29,526 nt of DNA, taken from positions 1 to 29,526 of the IMG/VR virus record IMGVR_UViG_3300025849_000151; one strand, written 5' to 3'. Positions 1 to 7,473 of the stretch are shown piece by piece. Positions within the stretch are counted from its first letter, which is position 1, and the number at the start of each line of letters is the position of its first letter. The translations under genes were made by a program, and so were the position numbers. The notes beneath the pieces are model-generated. The model was not told where the DNA came from and searched no databases. It was given only the letters and a program-made list of their open reading frames with translations. Origin of the DNA: a virus.

Positions 1-362
1 TCTGCTTCATAGTATTTTCTGTACTCGTCCAAGGTTTGACCTTGTTGTATCATATATGCACGTATTTGTGCAAAGTTCTTAGCTAACAATTCGTAGTCAT
101 CATCACTTAGGCCAAAAAGTACAGGGTCTTTACCAGACTCTTGCATTTTAGCAAATACTTCTGCTGCATTTTCACTAGTGATAATAATCCATTTAATATT
201 TTCTAACTTAGGTGTTTCTGGATTAGGGAGATTAAGAGGAGCTCTTTCAACCTCTGTCTTAAACACGTCTAACTTTTGTACCGAACTACAACTAGTAAGG
301 AACGTAGTTAGGATTAGCAATGCTAGGACACTCAGAATTGATCTGTGATTTCTTAGTTGCAT
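1..362 (-). CDS. Putative o-spanin lipoprotein (Rz1-like), partial
   Basis: The reading frame is open from an ATG at 362 to the left edge, so the C-terminus is missing; 120 codons are visible. The first ~25 residues form a lipoprotein signal: basic MQLRNHR, a hydrophobic stretch, then lipobox LTSC with the Cys near residue 24. The rest is hydrophilic and ends in the window with a DEYRKYYEA-like segment. A GGAGG ribosome site lies a few bases before the ATG. The start lies inside the 3' end of the i-spanin gene in another frame (71-bp overlap), the classic Rz/Rz1 arrangement. By family knowledge, an o-spanin sits in the outer membrane and pairs with the i-spanin to fuse the two membranes in the last step of lysis. 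The visible part is longer than most Rz1 proteins and not proline-rich, so the role rests mainly on the lipobox and context. Confidence 0.72.
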   Translation of the reverse strand, partial: MQLRNHRSILSVLALLILTTFLTSCSSVQKLDVFKTEVERAPLNLPNPETPKLENIKWIIITSENAAEVFAKMQESGKDPVLFGLSDDDYELLAKNFAQIRAYMIQQGQTLDEYRKYYEA

Positions 363-777
363 TTATCTCGTCCTCCGTTAAGGGCGATCCCATAGCAATT
401 TCTACACAACGCATTGCTTTGTTACTCGCACCGTTAATAACACGTTCAATTGATCTACTACGCTCAACAGCAAGTTTGCCAATATCACGTACTTCGCCTT
501 GAGCATTTATTTTGTTAAATCGTTCGTCAAGTGCTGCAAATTCTTGTTGCAATACTCTGTTTTGATTTTGCAATGTTTCATTGGCTGCTAGTATATTAGT
601 AAAGTCTTGCTTTTGCTGTGCTATTACGGCTTGTTGTTCGCCTATTGATTGTTCTAATATAAGATTGTTTGCTTTAGCAGTTTCTAAATCTGCTTTTACT
701 GTTTTATAATGTAAAAAGCCGCCACCCGCTGTTAACAGGGTAACGACAATCATAGCAATTTTTAATGAACTAAACAT
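292..777 (-). CDS. Putative i-spanin (Rz-like)
   Basis: 161 residues. An N-terminal membrane anchor (about residues 5-22) is followed by a long predicted coiled coil rich in Gln, Glu, Ala and Leu (about 25-95). The C-terminal part carries a Cys pair (CVEIAMG and SECPS). This is the topology of inner-membrane spanins: one N-terminal anchor with a periplasmic coiled coil. It directly follows the small membrane protein at 784-948 and contains the start of the lipoprotein gene in another frame, completing the order endolysin, holin candidate, i-spanin, o-spanin. Spanins diverge too fast for a sequence-only name, so the call depends on topology and neighbours. Confidence 0.75.
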   Translation of the reverse strand: MFSSLKIAMIVVTLLTAGGGFLHYKTVKADLETAKANNLILEQSIGEQQAVIAQQKQDFTNILAANETLQNQNRVLQQEFAALDERFNKINAQGEVRDIGKLAVERSRSIERVINGASNKAMRCVEIAMGSPLTEDEINATKKSQINSECPSIANPNYVPY

Positions 778-783
778 AATTGC

Positions 784-948
784 TTAGTCTTCTTTTTTCC
801 ATATAGTCCAAGCGCCGTACCCAATAGCCGCATATGCAGCTAGTTTTGCAAATGGTCCTGCAATTAGTACAATAATACCTACAGCAACCAAAGCAGCTCC
901 ATCCCAAGATGTGCGCTCGTCTAATCTATTTTTAATCCAATTAATCAT
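784..948 (-). CDS. Small membrane protein, holin candidate
   Basis: 54 residues, beginning MINWIKNRLDERTSWD and ending with the charged tail WKKED. Residues ~17-33 and ~36-50 are hydrophobic with a Gly/Pro break (AGPF), so one long or two short membrane segments are possible. The start ATG overlaps the endolysin stop as ATGA, which indicates translational coupling. It sits between endolysin and i-spanin, the usual place of a holin. A holin forms inner-membrane lesions that release the endolysin. No family match can be asserted for so short a protein; size, topology and position support the call. It is a real gene by frame, overlap and composition. Confidence 0.65.
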   Translation of the reverse strand: MINWIKNRLDERTSWDGAALVAVGIIVLIAGPFAKLAAYAAIGYGAWTIWKKED

Positions 949-1823
949 CCTAATAGTTTCTCCAATGTGTTAGGTCCAGCAATACCATCAGCTACTAAAC
1001 CTTTTTTAGCTTGCCATTCTTTTAATTTTGCTTCTGTTCCAGGTCCAAAATGTCCATCATCTGTAACACCTAATGCTTTTTGTAACATTTTAACACCGTC
1101 ACCTTTTGAGCCTTTACGTAGTAGTCCGATATCGTCAATGATATCTTCAAACTCGTCATCTGTTGAATCTAATTCTTCTGGCTCCATACCAAGTACTTTC
1201 ATAGCATGTATATAACGACTTTGACGATCTTCAAGACCGATTGTACCACCGTTGATTTTTTTAGTCATTTCTCTAACATCATCAGGGGAGTTATCAGCTG
1301 TATCATTTAAGTTACGTGTATCCCAATACCAGCAAGCACTTTCAACAGCGCCTTCAGGTGTTGCAACATATTCAGCTGCTTTTTCAGGAGTTATTCCTAC
1401 TGATCTTCCGAAGTTAGTATAATTTTCACGTCCGGTTAATTGTTTAAGTCCTCTGCCTCTAAACAACCATCCGTCACCTTCTTCAGTGTTGCCCATTTTG
1501 TATCTACGATATTCATCATTGTATACATAGTTTGCAATCATTTCTGGTTTACGAGCATATTCATCTGCATCACGCTTTGGAGCATCACCAAAATAACGTC
1601 CAAACACAGCACGAAGTGCTTTTGCTGAATAGTTTAAATTTTCTTCAAGACGCTTAAAGCCGCCTGATTCATGAGCACATTGGCTTAAGAAATGTGCTAC
1701 TCTACGCTCTGTTGTAATGCTATACCTAGGTAGAATTTCGTATAACGCATCAAACCAATCATCTGCATCTGCATCAATTATTTCTGCTAGATGCTCTTTT
1801 GTAAAATCAAATTCAAAACTCAT
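945..1823 (-). CDS. Endolysin: GH19-like muramidase/chitinase domain plus peptidoglycan-binding domain
   Basis: 292 residues. The N-terminal catalytic domain resembles glycoside hydrolase family 19 lysozyme/chitinase-like endolysins. It has the HFLSQCAHESGGF segment at 44-56 with the likely catalytic Glu52, a second acidic site near Glu60-61, and the GDGWLFRGRGLKQLTGRENY region (116-135) typical of the family. An acidic linker (~213-232) leads to a C-terminal PG_binding_1 domain (~234-292, with DGHFGPGTEAKLKEWQ and VADGIAGPNT). There is no signal peptide, so export would need a holin, which fits the next gene. A ribosome site (AAGGAT) precedes the ATG. It would cleave the peptidoglycan glycan backbone at the end of infection. 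Confidence 0.88.
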   Translation of the reverse strand: MSFEFDFTKEHLAEIIDADADDWFDALYEILPRYSITTERRVAHFLSQCAHESGGFKRLEENLNYSAKALRAVFGRYFGDAPKRDADEYARKPEMIANYVYNDEYRRYKMGNTEEGDGWLFRGRGLKQLTGRENYTNFGRSVGITPEKAAEYVATPEGAVESACWYWDTRNLNDTADNSPDDVREMTKKINGGTIGLEDRQSRYIHAMKVLGMEPEELDSTDDEFEDIIDDIGLLRKGSKGDGVKMLQKALGVTDDGHFGPGTEAKLKEWQAKKGLVADGIAGPNTLEKLLG

Positions 1824-1824
1824 A

Positions 1825-2541
1825 TTATATCCTTTTTAAAACGAGAGCCTTGTCTTCATTTTCAAAAACAAGTTTATCTCCATACTTACTTATGTTATAG
1901 TCGCCGATGTACTTAGTCAAAAAGAGTATTTCGGGGTAGCTTTCCATTAAATCAAACTTACCTTCAATTGATTCAAAAATGTTATGATTTGTATCAAAAT
2001 CTATAAACTCAAATACTAATGGATCTGCATAAGCCTTTTTGATAGTAAGCATATTATGCTTCATATCAACACTTTCAACAAAACTTTTATTAAAAAAGTT
2101 TTTGAAATTATTTAAATTACTTTCAACAGCTATTATACCGTAGTTTTCTGGTGCGTCAGGAACCAGTGCTTGGTATTCTTCTAGTGTCGCATCCTTACTA
2201 TGAAAGTCTTTATAGTAACGAAATTTAAACTTATCCATTGCTGCTAATTTTCCAACGCCGTCAATTATTTCGTTTATATTATCGTGTACACCACGTTCTC
2301 TTTGCAACTCTACAAATACTTTGTACATACCATCTGACTGTTCTCCGGCTGTAGCATCTGCATCTAAAATAAAGTTATATCCTTTTTCTAGAAAGTTTGC
2401 TAAATCTTCAGCTGGCTGTTTGTCTTGAACACTAAAACTTAGTGTTACAATGTTCTTATCATCACCCATCTTTGATGAGAATGAATCTACTTCAAATACA
2501 CTATCAATAAGGTTAACTAAATCTCCTGCACGTAAACTCAT
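1825..2541 (-). CDS. Unidentified phage protein, 238 aa
   Basis: I do not recognise the family. The protein is acidic and hydrophilic with no signal peptide or membrane segment. It reads as a folded alpha/beta protein with many Phe/Tyr/Ile-rich strands in its second half. The start overlaps the stop of the upstream gene (TAATG), and its stop lies just before the endolysin start, so it is translated as part of the unit that ends in lysis genes. A late-promoter motif upstream of the unit suggests late expression and a virion or assembly role; that is inference from position only. Confidence 0.85.
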   Translation of the reverse strand: MSLRAGDLVNLIDSVFEVDSFSSKMGDDKNIVTLSFSVQDKQPAEDLANFLEKGYNFILDADATAGEQSDGMYKVFVELQRERGVHDNINEIIDGVGKLAAMDKFKFRYYKDFHSKDATLEEYQALVPDAPENYGIIAVESNLNNFKNFFNKSFVESVDMKHNMLTIKKAYADPLVFEFIDFDTNHNIFESIEGKFDLMESYPEILFLTKYIGDYNISKYGDKLVFENEDKALVLKRI

Positions 2542-3110
2542 TAAATTACATCCTCTGCGCCTGCAGCTGGTGCCGCTCCTGGTGCTGCTAGATCAGGTAT
2601 TGGTGCCGCTCCTGCGGCTGCTGTGTCTGCGGCTTGTGTTTCCATTTCTGGAGCATTTACGTCAGTAGCAGGTTCTGCATTAAATCCTTTTGCATCTGCA
2701 TAACTAGTGTAAATGTCTGCAATTAATTTTTTAGGCATTTCAATCTCTACTACCCATATAGGCATACGATCTAATTTTCCCTTTTTAGTACCAGGACGCA
2801 AATCATCTGGTGTACGAATCTTTCTAGGATTTATAATATGTGTTTTTGAATAACCTATTTTACAATCATAATCCACTAATCTTTTTGCACCCATAGGATC
2901 TGGCATTTTAGCTCTTGGCCACATAAACTTACAAGTGATCCAATGTCGTCCAATTTTAGGACCATCTAATAATTCACCATCTTCCCAGTTTTTGTAAACA
3001 TATAATTCAACTTCGTCAAGAACTCTTTCAAAGTCTTTTAATACTTGAAATGATGTGTCACTGTCGTAGATTGTTTCTACGTTCTTGACTAAATCGTAAA
3101 TATCTTCCAT
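2541..3110 (-). CDS. Unidentified phage protein with Ala/Pro-rich tail, 189 aa
   Basis: First gene of the leftward lysis-linked unit. Residues 1-~140 look globular, with an Asp/Glu-rich N-terminal helix region and basic strands (for example KIGYSKTHIINPRKIRTPDD). Residues ~145-189 are low complexity (AADTAAAGAAPIPDLAAPGAAPAAG), probably a flexible tail. The start is preceded by AGGAT and, 39 bp upstream, by the late-promoter motif GATAAATA. No function is recognised; late timing suggests a structural or assembly protein. Confidence 0.85.
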   Translation of the reverse strand: MEDIYDLVKNVETIYDSDTSFQVLKDFERVLDEVELYVYKNWEDGELLDGPKIGRHWITCKFMWPRAKMPDPMGAKRLVDYDCKIGYSKTHIINPRKIRTPDDLRPGTKKGKLDRMPIWVVEIEMPKKLIADIYTSYADAKGFNAEPATDVNAPEMETQAADTAAAGAAPIPDLAAPGAAPAAGAEDVI

Positions 3111-3141
3111 TTAAATTTATCCTATTGTTCTGTGCTATACT

Positions 3142-3149
3142 TATTTATC
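3142..3149 (-). promoter_or_regulatory. Late-promoter-like element GATAAATA
   Basis: GATAAATA read on the minus strand, 39 bp before the start of the 189-aa gene. It matches the T4-type late promoter core TATAAATA at seven of eight positions and is identical to elements before three other genes in the window. It lies in the divergent gap between that gene and phoH. Confidence 0.65.
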
Positions 3150-3192
3150 GTATCTAAGGAGTTAACAACTATTTTTACTAGAGACATTCGAT

Positions 3193-3200
3193 GCTAAATA
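3193..3200 (+). promoter_or_regulatory. Possible late-promoter element GCTAAATA before phoH
   Basis: GCTAAATA on the plus strand; CTAAATA-type elements are described as late promoters in T4-like cyanophages. It is 77 bp before the phoH ATG, much farther than the 27-28 bp seen elsewhere here, so a long leader or another promoter is possible. A weak sigma70-like pair (TTGTGT at 3202-3207, N16, TATTAA) lies just downstream. Confidence 0.35.
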
Positions 3201-3269
3201 TTTGTGTAGGGCAGGTGCTTTACTATTAAAGCATGATGTCTTACTCCATAATCCGTAGGAGGACAATTA

Positions 3270-3998
3270 ATGGGTGCAAGAAGAAAAGCGGCTGAAAAGC
3301 GCAATTCAAACAAAGGCTACGCCAACGTAGTTGATATTAAACCTTTCCAAAAAAAGCAAACACAAGTAAATATACTTCCAAGAAACAGAAATCAAGAAAC
3401 ATATGTATTATCACTGTTAGACCCGTCGAAAGATATAGTCTTTGGCATCGGGCCGGCAGGTACAGGAAAAACGTTGTTAGCTGTTCAAGTTGCTGTAAAA
3501 TTATTTAAACAAGGAGACATTGATAAAATTATTGTTACTCGTCCAGCTGTATCAGTTGACGAGGATCTAGGATTCTTACCGGGTACATTAGAAGAAAAAA
3601 TGGCACCGTGGACCAGGCCAATCTTTGATGTGTTAAAAGAATACTTTAACGCCGCAGAAATTACAGGAATGATCCAAGAGGGGATTATTGAAATATCACC
3701 ATTAGCATATATGCGTGGTAGAACTTTCAAAAATTCGTTCATATTAGCAGATGAAATGCAAAACGCAACACCAAATCAAATGAAAATGTTATTAACACGT
3801 TTAGGCGAAGGAAGCATGATGGCTGTCACAGGCGATCTTAACCAGGCAGATAGGCTAAAAGACAATGGCTTGATTAACTTTACTAAACTGTTAGAAAAAA
3901 GCAATCAGTCGTGTTTGGACATAGTCCAGTTTGATCAAGGAGACATCGAAAGGCATGCAGCCGTTAAAGCAGTACTACAAGTTTATGGAGATGAATAG
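3270..3998 (+). CDS. phoH: PhoH-like P-loop ATPase
   Basis: 242 residues, the usual length of the phage PhoH family. Walker A is GPAGTGKT (61-68), Walker B is ILADEMQN (158-165), and the conserved TGDLNQAD sits at 187-194. The N-terminus (~1-30) is basic and probably disordered. A strong ribosome site (GTAGGAGG) fixes the start. PhoH is very common in marine phages; ATP binding is clear, while its role (RNA-related or phosphate-stress ATPase) is unsettled. It is the only plus-strand gene in the left 24 kb, and its stop abuts the stop of the convergent deaminase gene with no base between them. Confidence 0.95.
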   Translation: MGARRKAAEKRNSNKGYANVVDIKPFQKKQTQVNILPRNRNQETYVLSLLDPSKDIVFGIGPAGTGKTLLAVQVAVKLFKQGDIDKIIVTRPAVSVDEDLGFLPGTLEEKMAPWTRPIFDVLKEYFNAAEITGMIQEGIIEISPLAYMRGRTFKNSFILADEMQNATPNQMKMLLTRLGEGSMMAVTGDLNQADRLKDNGLINFTKLLEKSNQSCLDIVQFDQGDIERHAAVKAVLQVYGDE

Positions 3999-4400
3999 TT
4001 AGATTTTAACAATTCTAACATTAGATTTGACTAAAAACTCAATGCCCTGTATGCTACGATAATCATTTTTGTAGTATACAGCGGCAATGCCGCTTTGGTA
4101 GATTAGTTTTGCGCAATCTATACAAGGTGCGTGTGTAACAAAAATACTTGCACCATTACCACTTTCAGAACTTTTTGCTAGTTTAGCAATAGCGTTGCTT
4201 TCTGCATGTAAAACTTCAGGCTTAGTTTTATCTTCGTGTTCGCACACATTATCCCAACCACTAGGCATACCATTATAACCAATAGATATAATACGATCAT
4301 CCTTTACAACAATCGCACCTACGTTCAAACGTTTTGCTGAACTAAGTTGTGCAAAACGTTCTGCAACATCCATGTATGCTTCAACAAACTTTTGCTTCAT
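3999..4400 (-). CDS. Deoxycytidylate (dCMP) deaminase
   Basis: 133 residues from the ATG at 4400 (MKQKFVEAYMD). An upstream in-frame start at 4448 exists, but the 4400 ATG overlaps the previous stop as ATGA and matches the family N-terminus. Zinc motifs are HAESNA (His65, catalytic Glu67) and PCIDC (Cys93, Cys96). The enzyme converts dCMP to dUMP, which the nearby ThyX methylates to dTMP, so the two genes form a short dTTP-supply pathway suited to an AT-rich phage. Length and motifs match T4 Cd-type and bacterial ComEB-like deaminases, although it is shorter than T4 Cd. Confidence 0.92.
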   Translation of the reverse strand: MKQKFVEAYMDVAERFAQLSSAKRLNVGAIVVKDDRIISIGYNGMPSGWDNVCEHEDKTKPEVLHAESNAIAKLAKSSESGNGASIFVTHAPCIDCAKLIYQSGIAAVYYKNDYRSIQGIEFLVKSNVRIVKI

Positions 4401-4612
4401 TTTAATTGCTCCAATAAGTATTCGTTCTTCGTATAAACGTAAGTCCAACTTGGACCTTTGATAGGCGGCTTACCATTATGATCATAGTGAGTATGTTGTA
4501 TGTAATAACGCTTTAACCATATACGTTTGTTAGAACCACTACGTATGGGCAACCAGGCAAACTTTTCTTCAATTGATTTTTGAGGATCAATTTGCCAGTT
4601 GGCTCCAAACAT
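4397..4612 (-). CDS. Unidentified small protein, 71 aa
   Basis: Rich in aromatic and basic residues (WQIDP, KRIWLKRYYIQHTHYDHNGKPP, WTYVYTKNEYL). The ATG follows the ThyX stop directly (TAAATG), and its stop overlaps the deaminase start (ATGA). The tight coupling on both sides supports a real gene between two nucleotide-metabolism genes. No motif is recognised. Confidence 0.75.
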   Translation of the reverse strand: MFGANWQIDPQKSIEEKFAWLPIRSGSNKRIWLKRYYIQHTHYDHNGKPPIKGPSWTYVYTKNEYLLEQLK

Positions 4613-5278
4613 TTAAGATAGATCTGATGCTAACGGAAAAATTTCAGCAATAGCCTTTGCACAAGCATGAGCAATTTCCATATGCTCTTTCTGAGTACCG
4701 TTTGCTCCACGTAGTTCGATGTAATGCACCCAACTACGAATTGTACCATTCATGTATAAGCGTGTCTTGGTAAGACCTTCGGGCAATACAACACGGGCCT
4801 GTTCCTTGGCAATGCCATTTTCAATTGCCCACTCGTATGCTTGCTTTGCTCGTGCAATAACAGCATTCTGATGCGCTATCCAAGCACCTTCCAATGCACC
4901 GTCATCTGTCTCAATACTGTTCTGACGATTTTTAGTATCTTGTAGTCGTGCTTCACGCACAACAAACTGTTTGCCCATCTCTGCAGGGTCTGCATAGCGT
5001 TGACTAAACTCTTGGAAAGCAAAACTACGATGTCGCACAATTTGGTGTGCAATGTCACGGGTAGTATCAATTTCTAATACAGCATTTGCCATTTCTAACG
5101 GCGACCAATGTTGGTGTTTGATTAGAAACTTAATTAAACGTTCGCTTGTTTCTTTATTAATCTGCGCTGTAGGATTAGAAACTTTTGCACAAAACGCAAT
5201 AAGGTCTTGTACATTTTCTAGTCCTTCTTCAATAAATTCTTCTGTTGGTTGTGTGTAACTTACTAGTCTAACGGCCAC
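4613..5278 (-). CDS. thyX: FAD-dependent thymidylate synthase ThyX
   Basis: 221 residues. The ThyX signature RHRx7SxR appears as RHRSFAFQEFSQR at 82-94, followed by the usual basic/aromatic C-terminal half (LPEGLTKTRLYMNGTIRSWVHYIELR). ThyX transfers a methylene group from CH2-THF to dUMP using FAD and NADPH, giving dTMP. The start is a GTG with ribosome site AAAGGAGAA in front. It acts with the dCMP deaminase two genes downstream. The preceding gene is a ferredoxin; a redox link is possible but unproven. Confidence 0.95.
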   Translation of the reverse strand: MAVRLVSYTQPTEEFIEEGLENVQDLIAFCAKVSNPTAQINKETSERLIKFLIKHQHWSPLEMANAVLEIDTTRDIAHQIVRHRSFAFQEFSQRYADPAEMGKQFVVREARLQDTKNRQNSIETDDGALEGAWIAHQNAVIARAKQAYEWAIENGIAKEQARVVLPEGLTKTRLYMNGTIRSWVHYIELRGANGTQKEHMEIAHACAKAIAEIFPLASDLS

Positions 5279-5310
5279 GGCCTTCTCCTTTTGAATCTTT
5301 GATTTGATGT

Positions 5311-5685
5311 TTACTCATAGTCTGGACTATCCTTCATAATGTCCGGACCTTCTCCTACTGGATTAAAATACTTCTCGTACTTATTAGGTACACCATCATA
5401 CTTTTCAGCATCTGGCAATGGATCCTTTTGATCAACAATGTTTGGCCATTCGTAACTGTTTACAGTATTAATCTGAATCCATTTACTTCTGTCAGGTTCT
5501 GGTAATTCATTGTCTGCTACAATAGCATCAACTGGACATTCTGGAACACATACCCCGCAATCAATACATTCGTCTGGATTGATTACAAGCATATCTTCGC
5601 CTTCGTAAAAACAGTCTACTGGACAAACACTTACACAATCAGTGTGCTTGCATTTTATACAATTATCTGTTACTAAGTATGTCAT
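5311..5685 (-). CDS. 7Fe (3Fe-4S/4Fe-4S) bacterial-type ferredoxin
   Basis: 124 residues. Cysteines at 9, 12, 17, 21, 25, 40, 43, 46 and 50 reproduce the Azotobacter FdI/FdxA pattern shifted by one residue. By that precedent Cys9, 17 and 50 bind the 3Fe-4S cluster and Cys21, 40, 43 and 46 the 4Fe-4S cluster. The segments [13 protein letters not shown] and [14 protein letters not shown] are close to alphaproteobacterial FdxA. The tail is long and acidic. This differs from the plant-type 2Fe-2S PetF ferredoxins known from cyanophages. The start overlaps the clamp-loader stop (TAATG). It would carry electrons in the host cytoplasm; the partner is unknown. Confidence 0.93.
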   Translation of the reverse strand: MTYLVTDNCIKCKHTDCVSVCPVDCFYEGEDMLVINPDECIDCGVCVPECPVDAIVADNELPEPDRSKWIQINTVNSYEWPNIVDQKDPLPDAEKYDGVPNKYEKYFNPVGEGPDIMKDSPDYE

Positions 5686-6590
5686 TACAACCTCGCTAGT
5701 TTAATTAGCACTGCCGCTAAGTTAATCTCTGGATCTACAACAAGTGTATGATCTACTAATCCTTGTTTAATAATTAGCACTGCTTGATCTGCATCTGCAA
5801 ATAATTCAATATTGTCATACATCCAGCGATAAATTTCTTCCATCTCTTCTGAACGAACTGATCCACACAACAGTTTACGTGCTTCTTGAATCTTTCCTGC
5901 TTTAAATAGTTCAACCATATCCAGCTTCCAGTCGCTTTCGCCTGTGTCGCCTTCATTAGCTCTAACTAATACACCGTCTACACTATTCATTTGCACTGTG
6001 TTAATGCACTTACGCAAGTCTGGATATGTAGCTTTTACATATGTGTCAAGTGTATCCAAGTCTGGAGTTACACCTTCTGTAATCAAAATCTCTGCAACTC
6101 TTGCTGTAAACTCTGTTTGATCAATCTTAGCAATATGAAAGCCTTGACATCTGCTGTGTAGTGCAGGAATAACTTTGTTAGGATAGTTACAAGTAAGAAT
6201 AAAACGTGCTGTAGTATGATACTCTTCCATAACACCACGTAATGCCGCTTGTGCGTTTGGCGACAAGTAATCAGCCTCATCAAGTAGTACAACCTTAAAG
6301 TCACCGAAAGGAATCATTTGTACAAAGTTCACAATTTTATCACGTACATCATCTACACTGTTTGTACGACTTGCGTTTATTTCTAAGATGTCTAACGGAT
6401 TAATATCTAGTTCATTAAACAAAAGTTTTGCAAGTGTGGTCTTACCAATACCTGCATTACCACTAAACAGCAAGTGCGGAATAGTTTTATCTTTGATCCA
6501 AGTGTTTACTTGATTGCGTTGTGCATCATCACGAAACACATATCCGTCTACCGTCTTAGGACGATACTTCTCTACCCATAACTCTTTCAT
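5685..6590 (-). CDS. Sliding-clamp loader ATPase subunit (T4 gp44/RFC-like)
   Basis: 301 residues from [12 protein letters not shown]; the ATG at 6590 has AGGAGA five bases upstream, so it is preferred to the in-frame ATG at 6608. Motifs are WVEKYRPK (RFC box), Walker A GNAGIGKT (44-51), Walker B LLDEAD (102-107) and the SRC motif at 146-148. AAA+ clamp loaders use ATP to open the sliding clamp and place it on primed DNA. It is the large-subunit type; the small subunit (gp62), clamp (gp45) and polymerase (gp43) are not in this window. It sits in the early-type unit headed by tRNA-Arg. Confidence 0.94.
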   Translation of the reverse strand: MKELWVEKYRPKTVDGYVFRDDAQRNQVNTWIKDKTIPHLLFSGNAGIGKTTLAKLLFNELDINPLDILEINASRTNSVDDVRDKIVNFVQMIPFGDFKVVLLDEADYLSPNAQAALRGVMEEYHTTARFILTCNYPNKVIPALHSRCQGFHIAKIDQTEFTARVAEILITEGVTPDLDTLDTYVKATYPDLRKCINTVQMNSVDGVLVRANEGDTGESDWKLDMVELFKAGKIQEARKLLCGSVRSEEMEEIYRWMYDNIELFADADQAVLIIKQGLVDHTLVVDPEINLAAVLIKLARL

Positions 6591-6751
6591 TGGTTCTCCT
6601 GCTTCCATCTATATTGACAATAAAGTTGACCCCACAGTACTTCATATACCATATATGCTAGTATAGCACCTGCTATAGGAATTGTAAAGAAAAAATACAT
6701 AATAAGGTATGCAAATGCTATTGCCGCCGGATAGTCATACCATCTAATCAT
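6587..6751 (-). CDS. Small membrane protein, 54 aa
   Basis: From the ATG at 6751, MIRWYDYPAAI, 54 residues. Residues ~8-46 are strongly hydrophobic (AIAFAYLIMYFFFTIPIAGAILAYMVYEVLWG), enough for one or two membrane passes. The start overlaps the previous gene by eight bases and the stop overlaps the clamp-loader start (ATGA). A longer reading with upstream in-frame ATGs would overlap the previous gene much more and is less likely. Function unknown. Confidence 0.65.
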   Translation of the reverse strand: MIRWYDYPAAIAFAYLIMYFFFTIPIAGAILAYMVYEVLWGQLYCQYRWKQENQ

Positions 6752-6926
6752 TTTTAGATTCTGCCTCTTTTTTCTTTCTGCGCCTTGCATAAAATCCGCC
6801 TGTGTAAGTAATATCTTCAGTACGGGCATTTTTTTCACAATATGTAACTGTACCGCCTTTGTTAAAATACTCTTGTATTAAGTCTTTTGTTTCTTTTGGT
6901 ATTTCTTTTGGTGGTGGTGTACTCAT
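6744..6926 (-). CDS. Small basic protein, 60 aa
   Basis: Starts MSTPPPKEIPKETKDLIQEY and ends in a cluster of Arg/Lys (ARRRKKKEAESKND). The centre (GGTVTYCEKNARTEDITYTGGF) looks like a short beta structure. The start overlaps the exonuclease stop as ATGA. Similar short proteins next to the exonuclease are, to my memory, common in T4-like marine phages, but no function is known. Confidence 0.75.
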   Translation of the reverse strand: MSTPPPKEIPKETKDLIQEYFNKGGTVTYCEKNARTEDITYTGGFYARRRKKKEAESKND

Positions 6927-7459
6927 CGTGTTAGTCCTAACTCTTTATATGCAACTTGTATTGCTTTTGATTGATAATATGCATCTGCTAATGCGTTGTG
7001 CAGATCGTTTTGAATCTTTTTACGCGGATCTTCTTGACAACATCCAAAAAGTGTTCTAGAATCTCTTATAATCCAGAAGTTCCACGGAATAGGCTTTGCG
7101 CCGCGGCGGAACATGTCTTCCATAATGGTATAGTCAAAACCGTATCCTTGTCCCCATAATGTATCAACACCAACTACCCACTTACTAATTCGCTTTAAAG
7201 CCTCATCTACGGTAATACAACCTTCTTGATCAAACGCTTCTTCCATAATCTTAGGATCTTGTTTAGCCCACCATGCAATAGTATCGTCACTTGATGTACG
7301 TCCTAGTTTATCTTGGTCGTCAATACTAATCTTAAAATACATTTCACTGTGTGGTTCACTGTTGTCTAAAGGATTAAACTTAACAGCACCTAAACTTAAT
7401 ACAGTTGCTTGAGGACATGTGTCAATTGTTTCTAAATCTATAGTACCGTGCGTTGCCAT
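6923..7459 (-). CDS. DEDD-type 3'-5' exonuclease (T4 DexA-like/RNase T-like)
   Basis: 178 residues. The DEDD motifs are IDLET (Asp8, Glu10), GYGFDYT (Asp109) and HNALADA (His154, Asp159), so the DEDDh type. WWAKQ near 63-67 is typical of the DexA/Rv2179c-like group. It would remove nucleotides from 3' ends of DNA or RNA. Its ribosome site (AAGGA) begins directly after the CCA end of tRNA-Arg, so the mRNA leader is the tRNA 3' trailer. First protein gene after the early-type promoter at 7569-7597. Confidence 0.87.
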   Translation of the reverse strand: MATHGTIDLETIDTCPQATVLSLGAVKFNPLDNSEPHSEMYFKISIDDQDKLGRTSSDDTIAWWAKQDPKIMEEAFDQEGCITVDEALKRISKWVVGVDTLWGQGYGFDYTIMEDMFRRGAKPIPWNFWIIRDSRTLFGCCQEDPRKKIQNDLHNALADAYYQSKAIQVAYKELGLTR

Positions 7460-7473
7460 ATATATTTCCTTTT

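Noticed and set aside
2550-2680. Ala/Pro-coding low-complexity stretch, considered as a recombination hotspot or foreign insert
   Set aside because: It is in frame, ends at the natural stop, and is a common kind of flexible tail; nothing indicates insertion.
6611-6640. Plus-strand TTGACA near the small membrane protein gene
   Set aside because: No -10 box at 16-18 bp, and no plus-strand gene follows.
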